Assembly (NCBI RefSeq): GCF_900167455.1
Contig: NZ_FUWJ01000002.1
Span: 1 to 47,282 of the forward strand
Direction: 5' to 3'
DNA: 47,282 nt
Origin: Enhydrobacter aerosaccus
GTDB lineage: Bacteria > Pseudomonadota > Alphaproteobacteria > Reyranellales > Reyranellaceae
Numbering within the stretch: position 1 is the stretch's first letter; each line of letters opens with the position of its first letter. A model generated the notes under the pieces. It searched no databases, was not told where the DNA came from, and worked only from the letters and a program-made list of their open reading frames with translations. Both the position numbers and the translations under genes were made by a program. Shown one piece after another: positions 1 to 7,543 of the stretch.

Positions 1-448
1 GAATTTCCGCCGGGGTGATATCCGCGATTGGTCGGGTACCAAGATCGGGACCGGCAAGATCGACAAGCATCCATCGGTTCTTCTTAACGGTGGACTCGGC
101 AGCCCCCTCGTCCTCGATGCGCTGTAGATACTCCTCGGCAATGCGCCCGAAGGTGTTGTTGACTGAGATGACGGCGGTCAGTTTCGCAGCCTTCTTGTTG
201 GCCCCAGGGTCAACTCCTGAGGCCAACAGCTTCCTGGCCTCGTCGCGCAGCAGACGCGCCCTGGCAAGGGATACCGACGGATAGGCGCCGTGGGACAGCT
301 TCTTCTGCTTCCCGCCGAACCGGTACGCCTGGTTCCAGAGTCGCGAGCCGCTTGGCTTCACCAGGAGATAAAGCCCGCCACCGTCGGAGAGCTTGTAGTC
401 AGCTTGCCTGCTTTTGGCGGTGCGACACGCCGTGTCTGTCAAGGCCAT
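1..448 (-). CDS. Tyrosine-type site-specific integrase, N-terminal part (P4/DUF4102 type), cut by window edge
   Basis: The first 149 residues of an integrase that continues past the left edge. Residues 1-85 fit the arm-type DNA-binding domain of P4-like integrases: an opening MALTDTACRTAK, then a KLSDGGGLYLLV segment and a GAYPSVSLARAR segment. Residues from about 95 resemble the start of the core-binding domain (FGRIAEEYLQR). The catalytic domain is outside the window. The ATG at 448 follows a GGGGAG ribosome-binding site, which fixes the start. The gene lies 200 bp beyond the 3' end of tRNA-Phe and reads away from it, the usual arrangement for an element integrated into a tRNA gene. Known for the family: such enzymes recombine a phage or island attachment site with the tRNA 3' end. 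Whether the gene is intact cannot be seen here. Confidence 0.9.
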   Translation of the reverse strand, partial: MALTDTACRTAKSRQADYKLSDGGGLYLLVKPSGSRLWNQAYRFGGKQKKLSHGAYPSVSLARARLLRDEARKLLASGVDPGANKKAAKLTAVISVNNTFGRIAEEYLQRIEDEGAAESTVKKNRWMLVDLAGPDLGTRPIADITPAEI

Positions 449-576
449 TTTGATCTCCCCCTGTTGGCCTCGGGCCAGCAGATACCAGAGCGAGGCCAAC
501 ATCAAGGCCAACAAATCGTGGAGGATGGGGCGATATTGGACGGCACGGATTGAGACAGCCGGAAGCTCCAAAATCC

Positions 577-595
577 GATATTATGCATTAATATC
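577..595. promoter_or_regulatory. 19-bp perfect palindrome between integrase and tRNA-Phe
   Basis: GATATTA-TGCAT-TAATATC is a perfect AT-rich dyad in otherwise GC-rich DNA, 129 bp upstream of the integrase start and about 54 bp from the tRNA 3' end. In integrated elements this interval holds the attachment site and binding sites for integrase, excisionase or IHF, or the integrase operator. Which of these it is cannot be told from the sequence. Confidence 0.5.
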
Positions 596-648
596 AATGC
601 GATATGGGATCGCGTGAAATGTCCTGGGATGTGGGGAGATTAGGGTAA

Positions 649-690
649 TGGTGCCCAGGGGCGGAATCGAACCACCGACACTGCGATTTT
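649..690 (-). other. Probable attachment-site half within the tRNA-Phe 3' part
   Basis: The 3' half of tRNA-Phe, from the anticodon arm through CCA, faces the integrase. P4-type integrases usually recombine within this part of a tRNA gene, so that the element restores the 3' end after insertion. The matching direct repeat should lie at the far end of the element, left of this window. The exact core cannot be defined from one junction, so the span is an inference. Confidence 0.4.
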
Positions 691-724
691 CAGTCGCATG
701 CTCTACCAACTGAGCTACCTGGGC
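649..724 (-). tRNA. tRNA-Phe (anticodon GAA)
   Basis: A 76-nt cloverleaf with an acceptor stem GCCCAGG/CCTGGGC, discriminator A and an encoded CCA. The anticodon stem is GCGAC-loop-(A)TCGC with loop TGAAAAT, giving anticodon GAA. The T arm is GGTGG-TTCGATT-CCGCC. It lies just downstream of yacG, its usual place in alphaproteobacterial genomes, and it is the insertion target of the adjacent integrase element. Confidence 0.97.
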
Positions 725-761
725 ATACCGTTCTGTAAACGGCCCGGCTGTATAAGCTGGC

Positions 762-992
762 TCAGCCGTCGTGTCTAGATCGTCCCTCGGAGCCCTGTTC
801 CACACCCTCGTCCGGGGTCTCCTCGGTCGGTACCCGGTAGCCTTCCTTGAGCCACCGGCCCAGATCGATATCGGCACACCGCTTGGAACAGAAGGGACGA
901 TATCGCGTCTCGGCCGGCTTTCCGCAAACCGGGCATTTGGCCTGGATCCGCACGGCCCGCAGGGGCGGCGGGGAACGATCGGGCGACGTCAT
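762..992 (-). CDS. yacG: DNA gyrase inhibitor YacG, zinc-binding
   Basis: A 76-residue protein with the YacG zinc site: CPVCGK near residues 20-25 and [15 protein letters not shown] near 33-48, so four cysteines bind one zinc. After it comes the typical EGYRVP segment. YacG of Escherichia coli binds the GyrB C-terminal domain and inhibits gyrase; that role is inferred here from family membership. The ATG at 992 overlaps the RNase G stop codon by one base (TGATG), which implies translational coupling. A GTG directly before it (995) would add one residue. The C-terminal tail is acidic and unconserved. Confidence 0.93.
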   Translation of the reverse strand: MTSPDRSPPPLRAVRIQAKCPVCGKPAETRYRPFCSKRCADIDLGRWLKEGYRVPTEETPDEGVEQGSEGRSRHDG

Positions 993-2275
993 CACTCTTC
1001 CTCGGTCTGTTCGCCTGTTGTCCGTTCACCTGTCGTGTGTTCGCCGGTGGTCTGTTCGCCGGGCGTCTGCTCGCCCGTCTCCTGATGCAGCGCCTCGAGC
1101 TGGGCGCGAAGCGTCGCGCCGCGACGGGCGCGCGTCAACTCGAACAGGCCCAACCGGGTGAAGCCGTAGAGCTGTGTCGGGACGGCATCGTCCGCCAGGG
1201 CCTCGGCGAGCACGGCCTGCACTTTGTCGCGATCGTAGGCGCTGCGCATGGTGACAAAATCGACGACCACGGCCCCCGCAAGGTTGCGCAGCCGGAGCTG
1301 CTGGGCAATCGCTGGAGCCGCCTCCAGATTGATGTCGACCGGCCGCCGCGGCGCCCGCCCCTGGCGACCGCCGGCCCGGCTGCTGTCGACGTCGATCGCG
1401 GTCAGCGTCTCGCCCGGTTCGAACAGGACCTCGACTCCGCTTTCGAGCGCAATACGCGCCGCCAGCGCCGTGTCGATCTGGCCCGCCACGTCGTCGATGT
1501 CGAACACCGGCATGGGACCGTTGTGCCAGCGAACTCGTATCGTCTCCTGGCGCTTGTCCATCTCGTCCTGCAGCTTGCGCGCCAGGCCGCGATCGTCGAT
1601 GACGATTTCCTCCAGCGTCACGCCGTGATCGCGCAGCACCTTGGTGATCGGGTCGCGCTCCCTCGGCAGGCGGGCCGTGAGATCGGCCGGAGGCTGCAGG
1701 TCCAGCGCATGACGGCGGATCACCTCCCAGCGTTCCAGCACATCGTGCGCATCGGCCCGCAGAACAGCGCTCGACGCGCCCGCCGCCGCCGTTCGCAACA
1801 CCAGCCCGCCTTCCAGCAGGTCGCGGACATGGCCCGCCAGCCGTTCCCGCTCGGCCTCGCCTTCGATGCGACGGGAGAAGGCAACGCCCGATCCGAGCGG
1901 ATGATAGACGAGATAGCGGCCGGATACGGCGATGTTCATCGACAGCCGGGGACCCTTGCCGGCTGACAGCTTGTCGCCGATCCCGTCGCCTTCGTTGCGG
2001 ACCTGAACCAGAACAGGGGCTCCCGCCGGCGGCCATCCGTCGATCCCGGCACGATCCTCAGCCCTCAGGAAGCCCGAGCGGCCGATGCCGATATCGACGA
2101 ACGCGGCGCCGAGCTCGGGCATCACCCGTTCCAGCCGACCGAGAAAGATGCCATCGGTCAGGGAAGGCTTGTCGCGGCGCGCGATGCGCAGTTCCACCAG
2201 CCGCCCCTCCGCCACCAGCGCCAGAATGAAGGCGTGCGGCAGCACCTGGCAGATCAAGCGATCGATGCGGGTCAT
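992..2275 (-). CDS. Ribonuclease E/G family protein lacking the zinc-link
   Basis: A 427-residue RNase E/G homologue. An S1-like region sits near residues 38-100 ([20 protein letters not shown]), followed by the 5'-sensor/DNase-I-like part. The magnesium-binding aspartates are visible at about D295 ([10 protein letters not shown]) and D339 (VVVDFVTM). The catalytic core then ends in FELTRARRG, without the CPxC zinc-link that dimerises RNase E and G. It finishes in a low-complexity TGEQT-type tail. The ATG at 2275 overlaps the maf stop as ATGA. The family cleaves single-stranded RNA during rRNA processing and mRNA decay. This short form next to maf and yacG is probably an alphaproteobacterial paralogue; a full-length RNase E would be encoded elsewhere. 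Confidence 0.9.
   Translation of the reverse strand: MTRIDRLICQVLPHAFILALVAEGRLVELRIARRDKPSLTDGIFLGRLERVMPELGAAFVDIGIGRSGFLRAEDRAGIDGWPPAGAPVLVQVRNEGDGIGDKLSAGKGPRLSMNIAVSGRYLVYHPLGSGVAFSRRIEGEAERERLAGHVRDLLEGGLVLRTAAAGASSAVLRADAHDVLERWEVIRRHALDLQPPADLTARLPRERDPITKVLRDHGVTLEEIVIDDRGLARKLQDEMDKRQETIRVRWHNGPMPVFDIDDVAGQIDTALAARIALESGVEVLFEPGETLTAIDVDSSRAGGRQGRAPRRPVDINLEAAPAIAQQLRLRNLAGAVVVDFVTMRSAYDRDKVQAVLAEALADDAVPTQLYGFTRLGLFELTRARRGATLRAQLEALHQETGEQTPGEQTTGEHTTGERTTGEQTEEE
1004..1078 (-). repeat. Five 15-bp tandem repeats in the RNase E/G C-terminus
   Basis: The 25 codons read [25 protein letters not shown]: five units of five residues. The plus strand shows the same period (gttcgcc/gttcacc every 15 bases). 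It is an in-frame minisatellite in an unconserved tail, so copy number may vary among strains. Confidence 0.85.
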
Positions 2276-2841
2276 GGCTGGTCCAGGGAGCGCAGAAGAG
2301 CGGAGGTCTCGAACAGGGCGAGGCCGACGACATTACTATAGGAGCCGGAGAGGAAGGACACGAACGTCGCAGCGCGGCCCTGGATCGCATAGCCGCCAGC
2401 CTTGCCCTGCCATTCGCCGCTCAGGACATAAGCGTCGATTTCGCGTTGCTCGAGTTTCTTGAAGCGTACCGCCGTCTCCACCAGCCGAGTGCGAACCCTG
2501 CCTCGAGCCGAAACGGCGATGCCTCCCAGTACTTTGTGTCGGCGCCCGGACAACAAGGCGAGACAGGACCGGGCATCGCTTTCCGACTCTGCCTTGGGAA
2601 GGATGCGGCGCCCGACCGCGACGACGCTGTCCGCAGCCAGCACCAGTGATCCTGGATGACGGGCGGCAACGATTTCGAGCTTCGCGCGGGCCATGCGCAA
2701 CGCATAGGCGCGCGGCGGCTCCGCCGGAAGCGGCGTCTCATCTGTATCGGCAGGATCGATTTTCTCGGGCTCCAGTCCGATCTGCCGCAGGAGCTCCAGC
2801 CGACGCGGCGAAGCAGAAGCCAGGACCAGCGGCAGCGCCAG
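2272..2841 (-). CDS. maf: Maf-type nucleotide pyrophosphatase, apparent CTG start
   Basis: About 189 residues. The phosphate-binding SASPRR motif lies at about residues 9-14 and the catalytic-loop ADSVV farther on. Maf proteins hydrolyse non-canonical or modified nucleoside triphosphates and were first linked to septum inhibition. The reading frame is open back to the infA stop (2850-2848), yet no ATG, GTG or TTG precedes SASPRR. The only plausible starts are CTG codons at 2841, 2835, 2829 or 2823. CTG 2841 gives MALPLVLASASPRR, matching family length, with AAGTAGG of the infA end as a possible ribosome-binding site. The TTG at 2700 would delete the essential N-terminus. The gene overlaps the next gene by ATGA. 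Alternatives are a base-call error or a rare start codon. Confidence 0.85.
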   Translation of the reverse strand: MALPLVLASASPRRLELLRQIGLEPEKIDPADTDETPLPAEPPRAYALRMARAKLEIVAARHPGSLVLAADSVVAVGRRILPKAESESDARSCLALLSGRRHKVLGGIAVSARGRVRTRLVETAVRFKKLEQREIDAYVLSGEWQGKAGGYAIQGRAATFVSFLSGSYSNVVGLALFETSALLRSLDQP

Positions 2842-2847
2842 AGGAAC

Positions 2848-3066
2848 CTACTTGAAGCGGAAGGTGATGCGGCCCTTGGTCAGGTCATAGGGCGTCATCT
2901 CGACGGTGACGCGGTCGCCTGCCAGCACGCGGATGCGATTCTTGCGCATTTTGCCCGAGGTATGGGCGAGAATCGTGTGGTCGTTGTCGAGCTTCACGCG
3001 GAACATAGCGTTGGGCAGCAACTCCTCCACCACGCCATTGAACTCGATTAGGTCTTCCTTGGCCAT
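2848..3066 (-). CDS. infA: Translation initiation factor IF-1
   Basis: A 72-residue protein beginning [20 protein letters not shown] and ending KGRITFRFK, a full-length match to bacterial IF-1 with its single S1/OB fold. IF-1 binds the ribosomal A site during initiation. The ATG at 3066 is chosen because it gives the standard length and follows GGAGG. The upstream in-frame extension to 3135 is unconserved. Its stop lies six codons or fewer before the presumed maf start, so the two are probably cotranscribed. Confidence 0.98.
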   Translation of the reverse strand: MAKEDLIEFNGVVEELLPNAMFRVKLDNDHTILAHTSGKMRKNRIRVLAGDRVTVEMTPYDLTKGRITFRFK

Positions 3067-3194
3067 CCGGCCTCCGGTTAGGGTGGTACGAATTAGAGCG
3101 GGCCGGAAAATGGGCTCCGGCAGGGACTTAGTCAATCTCTACCCTTCCACCGCGGCCCGTCAGCGGCTATGCGTTTCCGAGAGAGGAAAATCCG

Positions 3195-3896
3195 ATGTTG
3201 GCCCACAAAGCTCTGGCCCGCTTGGCCGCCGTCACCGCCGTCCCGCTGTTGCTCGGCGGAATCGCCTTTGCCCAGTCCCCCTCGGCCTCCGGACAGGGTA
3301 CGGCGGCCCCGGCCGCCACGCAGCCTGCACAAAAGCACGTCCGATCGCTGGTCGTTCTGAACGCCCGTAAAGCGGACCTGGCGAACGGCAAGCTGTCGCT
3401 CGACGGCGTATCGGCCTCGGCCATCGTTTTCGCCGATCGCCCCATTCGCCGCGCCGGCTACATGCACACGAGCGATCTGGTGAAGCTGTGGGATGGCAAG
3501 GCGACCTTTGCGAAGGATCCCCCCAATGCCACCGTCTCGGCCTTCGCCAAGGACGGGGCCAGCCTTGCAGACGCCGTGATCACGCTCGAGGCCCCCAAGC
3601 TGGAGGGCGATCGCCTGACCTTCAACGTCAAGGTGCTCGAGGGGGATCTGAAGGGGGTGGACGGCCCGGCCTCGATCTTCATCGATACGATCTGGTTCGG
3701 CATCGGTGGCGGCGACGGCATTCAGTATCTCGGCGACAGCCAGACCACCGGCGGGACGACGCCCGCCTTCGGCAGCCGGAACGACACTAGCAATCCCTCG
3801 GGCTGGCCCAATCCCTCGCCGAACGGATCGGACGACACGACTCCGCCACCGCCGCCGAACAAACCACCCCTGAGCGCGCCCCCCGGCTATCGGTAA
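3195..3896 (+). CDS. Secreted protein of unknown function with proline-rich tail
   Basis: A 233-residue protein I cannot assign to a family. Residues 1-26 form a signal peptide (hydrophobic AVTAVPLLLGGIAFA, then Q). An Ala/Pro/Gln linker follows, then a folded-looking region of about residues 48-185 rich in beta-strand patterns (FADRPIRRAGYMHTSDLVKLW, LTFNVKVLEGDL, SIFIDTIWFGIGGGDG). The C-terminus is Pro/Gly/Asn-rich with a run of five prolines. It is probably periplasmic or surface-exposed. GAGAGG precedes the ATG closely. It is the first of three plus-strand genes set inside an otherwise minus-strand conserved block, divergent from infA. Confidence 0.75.
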   Translation: MLAHKALARLAAVTAVPLLLGGIAFAQSPSASGQGTAAPAATQPAQKHVRSLVVLNARKADLANGKLSLDGVSASAIVFADRPIRRAGYMHTSDLVKLWDGKATFAKDPPNATVSAFAKDGASLADAVITLEAPKLEGDRLTFNVKVLEGDLKGVDGPASIFIDTIWFGIGGGDGIQYLGDSQTTGGTTPAFGSRNDTSNPSGWPNPSPNGSDDTTPPPPPNKPPLSAPPGYR

Positions 3897-3984
3897 ACGG
3901 GCGCCGACGCTCTCGACCCTCCTGTCCCGTTAGGGCAGGCTCCAACGGACAGGAAGCGGGGCAGAGACCACCGCACGGAGGCAT

Positions 3985-4341
3985 GTGACGATCAGAGAGT
4001 TGCTGTTCGGCTTCGAAGGCCGGATCGGGCGTGGCCTGTTCTGGACGGGTCAGGCCGTCGTCGCAGCGCTTGTCTGGCTTTACGTCACCTACGCCGACCG
4101 ACTTCTGGTGGCCTGGCTTCCCGGCAGCATCTTCATGGGGTCGGCGGTTGCCCTGATCCTCGCGTTGCCGATCATCTGGTTGCAAGCGGCGATCACGATC
4201 AAGCGTTGCCATGACCGCGGCAAGACCGGCTTCTGGTCGTTGCTGTTGCTTGTGCCGGTCGTCGGCCCGATCTGGTTGCTGGTCGATTGCGGATTGCTGC
4301 CGGGCCGGAGTGTCGTCAGCGACGCGCGCCGGTCGGTCTGA
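3985..4341 (+). CDS. DUF805 family inner-membrane protein
   Basis: A 118-residue protein with the DUF805 signature: FGFEGRIGRGLFW at the start (residues 8-20) and KRCHDRGKTGFWSLLLLVPVVGPIW at about 73-97. Three to four membrane helices alternate with short loops. The function of the family is unknown. GTG 3985 is the start: it sits after CGGAGG, whereas the overlapping ATG at 3983 runs straight into TGA. The usual C-terminal NxYG-type motif is replaced by GLLPGRSVVSD. Confidence 0.85.
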   Translation: MTIRELLFGFEGRIGRGLFWTGQAVVAALVWLYVTYADRLLVAWLPGSIFMGSAVALILALPIIWLQAAITIKRCHDRGKTGFWSLLLLVPVVGPIWLLVDCGLLPGRSVVSDARRSV

Positions 4342-4617
4342 GGGACCAGGAGAAAAACACCAGACCGCCGGCTAACGCCGCGGCACCTGAGTGAGCACCG
4401 CAGAACTCTGATCGCAAAACAGCAGCGTCCATCGGCCAGTTGCTGTACGGAAACGCACGACTGTTTCGGTGCCAGCAACTTCGCTCGGATGCGGAGTGTT
4501 GACAGCATACGCGCGGCACTGCCGACGCGTGAGCCGAGCGGTCAACGACTTGCGGATGAGGGACCAGATCCGCGGATTGTGCCGCTCCCCTGCAAACACC
4601 GATACAGGAGAGCAGAC

Positions 4618-5199
4618 ATGAGCATGCGCGATGAACGCGGCCGTTTCACCGACGAAGACGACGACCGCGATTACCGTCGACGGGGCGGCTACCGGTCCAG
4701 CAGCCGGTACGACGAGGATGAGGATCGTCGCGGCCGTCGTCGCGGTGGCTGGTTCGGCGATTCGGAAGGCCACTCCGAAGCTTCGCGACGGGGTTGGGAC
4801 AATCCACGCCACGGCGAGAGCGGCTGGTACGGCGGCTCCGAGGGTCACTCCGAGGCTTCGCGGCGCGGCTGGGACAATCCGCGCCACGGCCCGAGCGGCT
4901 GGTACGGCGATTCCGAGGGTCATTCGGAAGCCTCGCGGCGCGGCTGGGACAGTCCCCGCCACGGCCCGAGCGGCTGGTACGGTGATTCCGAAGGTCACTC
5001 CGAGGCCTCGCGCCGCGGTTGGGAGCATGGCCATCGCGGCTTCAGCCGGTACGACGACGAAGACGATGACCGCGCCTACCGGGCCCGCCGTCGCTACGAA
5101 GACGACGACTACGATCGTCGTGGACGCCATCGCGGCGGTTGGTTCGGCGATTCGCGCGGTCATTCCGAGGCCTCGCGTCGTGGCTGGGACCGTCGCTAA
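4618..5199 (+). CDS. Hydrophilic tandem-repeat protein (GW[FY]GDSEGHSEASRRGW repeats)
   Basis: A 193-residue, highly charged protein with no signal peptide or membrane segment. The N-terminal 43 residues are rich in Asp, Glu and Arg. Residues 44-143 are four tandem 25-residue units, each with a GWxGxSEGHSEASRRGW core and a DNPRHGPS-like spacer. A fifth core lies at residues 174-190, after another acidic stretch (DDEDDDRAY). The core resembles, loosely, the KGG-type repeats of bacterial general-stress proteins (EGHSEASRRG against EKQREIASKGG). By analogy it may be a disordered stress protein, but no activity is shown. The ATG follows AGGAG. A longer reading from 4489 lacks such support. Confidence 0.8.
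   Translation: MSMRDERGRFTDEDDDRDYRRRGGYRSSSRYDEDEDRRGRRRGGWFGDSEGHSEASRRGWDNPRHGESGWYGGSEGHSEASRRGWDNPRHGPSGWYGDSEGHSEASRRGWDSPRHGPSGWYGDSEGHSEASRRGWEHGHRGFSRYDDEDDDRAYRARRRYEDDDYDRRGRHRGGWFGDSRGHSEASRRGWDRR
4747..5046 (+). repeat. Four 75-bp tandem coding repeats
   Basis: Each 75-bp unit encodes GWxGxSEGHSEASRRGW plus an eight-residue spacer. Units 2 and 3 are almost identical as protein but vary at third codon positions, so the array has been kept by selection on the protein rather than arising by very recent duplication. A fifth, isolated core follows at 5137-5187. Confidence 0.9.
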
Positions 5200-5297
5200 T
5201 CCGTCGTCTGGATAGAAGATCGGGAGCGTAGAAGCGTGAGGCGACCCGCACTGGCAACCCGCAGTGGCATGCCGGTGCGGGTCGTTCACGTCTGCGA

Positions 5298-5747
5298 TCA
5301 GAGCGATGGGCCTCTGGGCGTGCCGAAGCGGGTCTTCAGGTGATCTAGAAGGACGTCGCGCACGCGCCGGTAGGCGTCGAGCCTGGTCTCGCGTGAGCCT
5401 TCGACGGCGCTGGGATCGGGGACGGGCCAGTACTCCACATCGGTCGCCGAACTGCGGGTGAACTCCAGGGCGCTATGATGAGCCTCAGGCGACAGGCTGA
5501 CGATCACCTCGAACGAACTCGGTTCGACATCGTCGAACGTCTTGGCATGGTGGTGACGATAATCGATGCCCACCTCGTCGAGCACTGCGGCGGCAAAGGA
5601 GTCGAGCTCCGTCGCATGGACGCCCACCGAGTCGATATAGGCCGCGTTGCCGTAGAGGCGGCGGGCCAGGGCTTCGGCCATGGGGGAGCGGATCGAGTTG
5701 TGGGTGCACGCGAACAGCAGGCTGCCGGGGAGTCCGCTTCGGACCAT
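5298..5747 (-). CDS. Low-molecular-weight protein-tyrosine-phosphatase / ArsC-like protein
   Basis: A 149-residue protein with the phosphatase P-loop C14-THNSI-R20 followed by SPMAEA, and the general-acid aspartate in VPDPS (about D111). These mark the low-molecular-weight phosphotyrosine phosphatase fold, which also includes thioredoxin-linked arsenate reductases. The usual P-loop has GN at the second and third variable positions; here it is TH. Both functions stay possible. The ATG lies two bases from the UPF0262 stop, so the two genes are cotranscribed. The downstream partner in many Alphaproteobacteria is infA, which here is displaced by the 3195-5199 insertion. Confidence 0.88.
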   Translation of the reverse strand: MVRSGLPGSLLFACTHNSIRSPMAEALARRLYGNAAYIDSVGVHATELDSFAAAVLDEVGIDYRHHHAKTFDDVEPSSFEVIVSLSPEAHHSALEFTRSSATDVEYWPVPDPSAVEGSRETRLDAYRRVRDVLLDHLKTRFGTPRGPSL

Positions 5748-5748
5748 A

Positions 5749-6234
5749 TCAGTCCTTGATGTGCAGCGCGCAGATGAGCGTGAACAACCGCCGTGCCGTA
5801 TCGAGATCGAGTTCGATCTTGCCGGCGAGGCGCTCGCGGAGCAGCTCCGAGCCCTCGTTGTGCAGGCCGCGCCGGCCCATGTCGAGCGCCTCGATCTGCG
5901 CCGTGCCCAGCTTCTTGATGGCCGCGTAGTAGCTGCCGCAGATCAGGAAGTAGTCCTTCACGATCTTTCGGAACGGCGTGAGCGACAGGATGATATCGCG
6001 CAGCTTGCGGTCGTCGGCCCCGTGCACACTGAAGACGAGGCGCTGCTCGAAGATACCGATACTCAACTTGTACGGGCCGGGCTCGCCGCCAACGAGGGCG
6101 AAGTTATTTTCCTCGAGGAGATCGAACAACGCAACCGCGCGCTCGTGTTCCACCTCGGGTGAGCGTCGCGCCACGGATTGTTCGTCGAGGGTAACGTCGA
6201 CGATGCGTCGTGCGTCTTTACCGGGCTCCGACAT
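5749..6234 (-). CDS. UPF0262 family protein
   Basis: A 160-residue protein matching the UPF0262 family of Alphaproteobacteria, with the recognisable run [16 protein letters not shown] (about residues 96-111) and a C-terminal ETAR-like [11 protein letters not shown] segment. The function is unknown. It has no signal peptide and looks cytosolic. The ATG at 6234 is five bases after the hisD stop; an upstream extension into hisD is not conserved. Its constant position between hisD and the phosphatase suggests cotranscription rather than a role in histidine synthesis. Confidence 0.9.
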   Translation of the reverse strand: MSEPGKDARRIVDVTLDEQSVARRSPEVEHERAVALFDLLEENNFALVGGEPGPYKLSIGIFEQRLVFSVHGADDRKLRDIILSLTPFRKIVKDYFLICGSYYAAIKKLGTAQIEALDMGRRGLHNEGSELLRERLAGKIELDLDTARRLFTLICALHIKD

Positions 6235-6238
6235 CACA

Positions 6239-7543
6239 TCAGCTTCGTCGGTTGAGCCTGATGGCGATGGACCGTCCGTGCGCGCCAAGGCCTTCCGCCT
6301 CGGCCAGCGCCAGCGCCGCCGGACCGAGTTCCGCAAGCGCATCCGGCGTGCAAGACACGATCGAGGTACGCTTCAGAAAGTCGGCGACCCCAAGCCCGCC
6401 CGAAAAGCGCGCCGCGCGCGATGTCGGGAGAACGTGGTTCGTGCCGGCAACATAGTCGCCGATCGCCTCCGGCGTATGCCGTCCGAGGAAGATCGCGCCG
6501 GCGTGGCGGATCTCCCGGCAAAGCGCATCCGCGGCGGCCGGCTCCATCGCAAGCTCGACATGCTCAGCGGCAATTCGATCCACGATCGGTGCCGAGGCGC
6601 CGAGATCCGGCACGAGGATGATCGCGCCGTTGTCTCGCCAGCTCGCACCGGCGATCCCGGCGCGCGGCAGGACCTTCAGCTCCGACTCGACCGCCCGGCC
6701 GACCGCACGGGCAAACTCCTTGTCGTCTGCAATCAGCACGGATTGCGATGAAGCGTCGTGCTCCGCCTGGGACAGCAGATCGGCAGCGATCCAGGCCGGA
6801 TCGTTGTGCCTGTCCGCAACCACCAGGATCTCCGACGGGCCGGCAATCAGGTCGATGCCGACCTGGCCGAACACCCGGCGCTTGGCAGCGGCGACGAAGG
6901 CGTTGCCGGGGCCCGTGATCTTGTCGACCGGCCCGATCGTTTCCGTGCCATAGGCCAGTGCGGCAACCGCTTGCGCGCCGCCGATGCGCCAGATCTCGTC
7001 GGCGCCAGCGATCTCGGCCGCCAGCATCACCAGCGGGTTCAGGACACCGTCCGGCGTCGGCACGACCATCGCAATACGCTTCACCCCGGCCACCTTGGCC
7101 GGAACGACGTTCATCAGCACCGAGGACGGATAGGCCGCCGTTCCGCCCGGGACATAGACGCCGACGGAATCGAGCGGGCGATAGCGCGCCCCCAGGCGCG
7201 TGCCCGTGGTGTCGGTGAATTCGACGTCCTTGGGCAGCAACGAGCGGTGGAAGGCCTCGATGCGACGAGCGGCCAGCTCCAGCGCCCGACGCTGCTCGGC
7301 CGGAACCCGGGCAGCCAGGGCGCGACGTTCGGCATCGGGGACCCGCAATCCCTTGGCGTCGGTGTCGAGCCTGTCGAACTTCTTCGTGTATTCGACCAGC
7401 GCCGCGTCGCCGCGCTTACGCACGTCGGCGACGATGTCGGCAACGATGCGATCGACATTCTCGTCGGTGTCCCGATTGCGTCCGAGGAAAGCCGAAAACT
7501 CCTTTTCGAATCCCGGCGCCGAGGCGTCGAGTTCAAGCGGCAC
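6239..7543 (-). CDS. hisD: Histidinol dehydrogenase
   Basis: A 434-residue enzyme that carries out the last two steps of histidine synthesis, histidinol to histidine with two NAD+. The conserved region [36 protein letters not shown] is complete, as are the zinc and catalytic histidine segments (AEHDASSQS and IAAEHVEL). The GTG at 7543 is chosen: it gives [12 protein letters not shown], the normal N-terminus, and overlaps the hisG end by 11 bases. The open frame running further upstream is antisense-free hisG in another frame and is not part of the protein. Confidence 0.96.
   Translation of the reverse strand: MPLELDASAPGFEKEFSAFLGRNRDTDENVDRIVADIVADVRKRGDAALVEYTKKFDRLDTDAKGLRVPDAERRALAARVPAEQRRALELAARRIEAFHRSLLPKDVEFTDTTGTRLGARYRPLDSVGVYVPGGTAAYPSSVLMNVVPAKVAGVKRIAMVVPTPDGVLNPLVMLAAEIAGADEIWRIGGAQAVAALAYGTETIGPVDKITGPGNAFVAAAKRRVFGQVGIDLIAGPSEILVVADRHNDPAWIAADLLSQAEHDASSQSVLIADDKEFARAVGRAVESELKVLPRAGIAGASWRDNGAIILVPDLGASAPIVDRIAAEHVELAMEPAAADALCREIRHAGAIFLGRHTPEAIGDYVAGTNHVLPTSRAARFSGGLGVADFLKRTSIVSCTPDALAELGPAALALAEAEGLGAHGRSIAIRLNRRS

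Noticed and set aside
290..617. Short plus-strand frames near the left edge
   Set aside because: They are opposite the integrase, whose minus-strand translation has a clear family match.
2272..2850. Frameshift or pseudogene explanation for the missing maf start
   Set aside because: The frame is uninterrupted from the infA stop to the maf stop and all motifs are in one frame, so an unusual start fits better than a broken gene; sequencing error remains possible.
4372..5289. A 305-codon open frame on the minus strand opposite the repeat protein
   Set aside because: Its Ala/Val-rich repeats mirror the plus-strand repeats. The plus-strand gene has a ribosome-binding site and a non-random protein signature.
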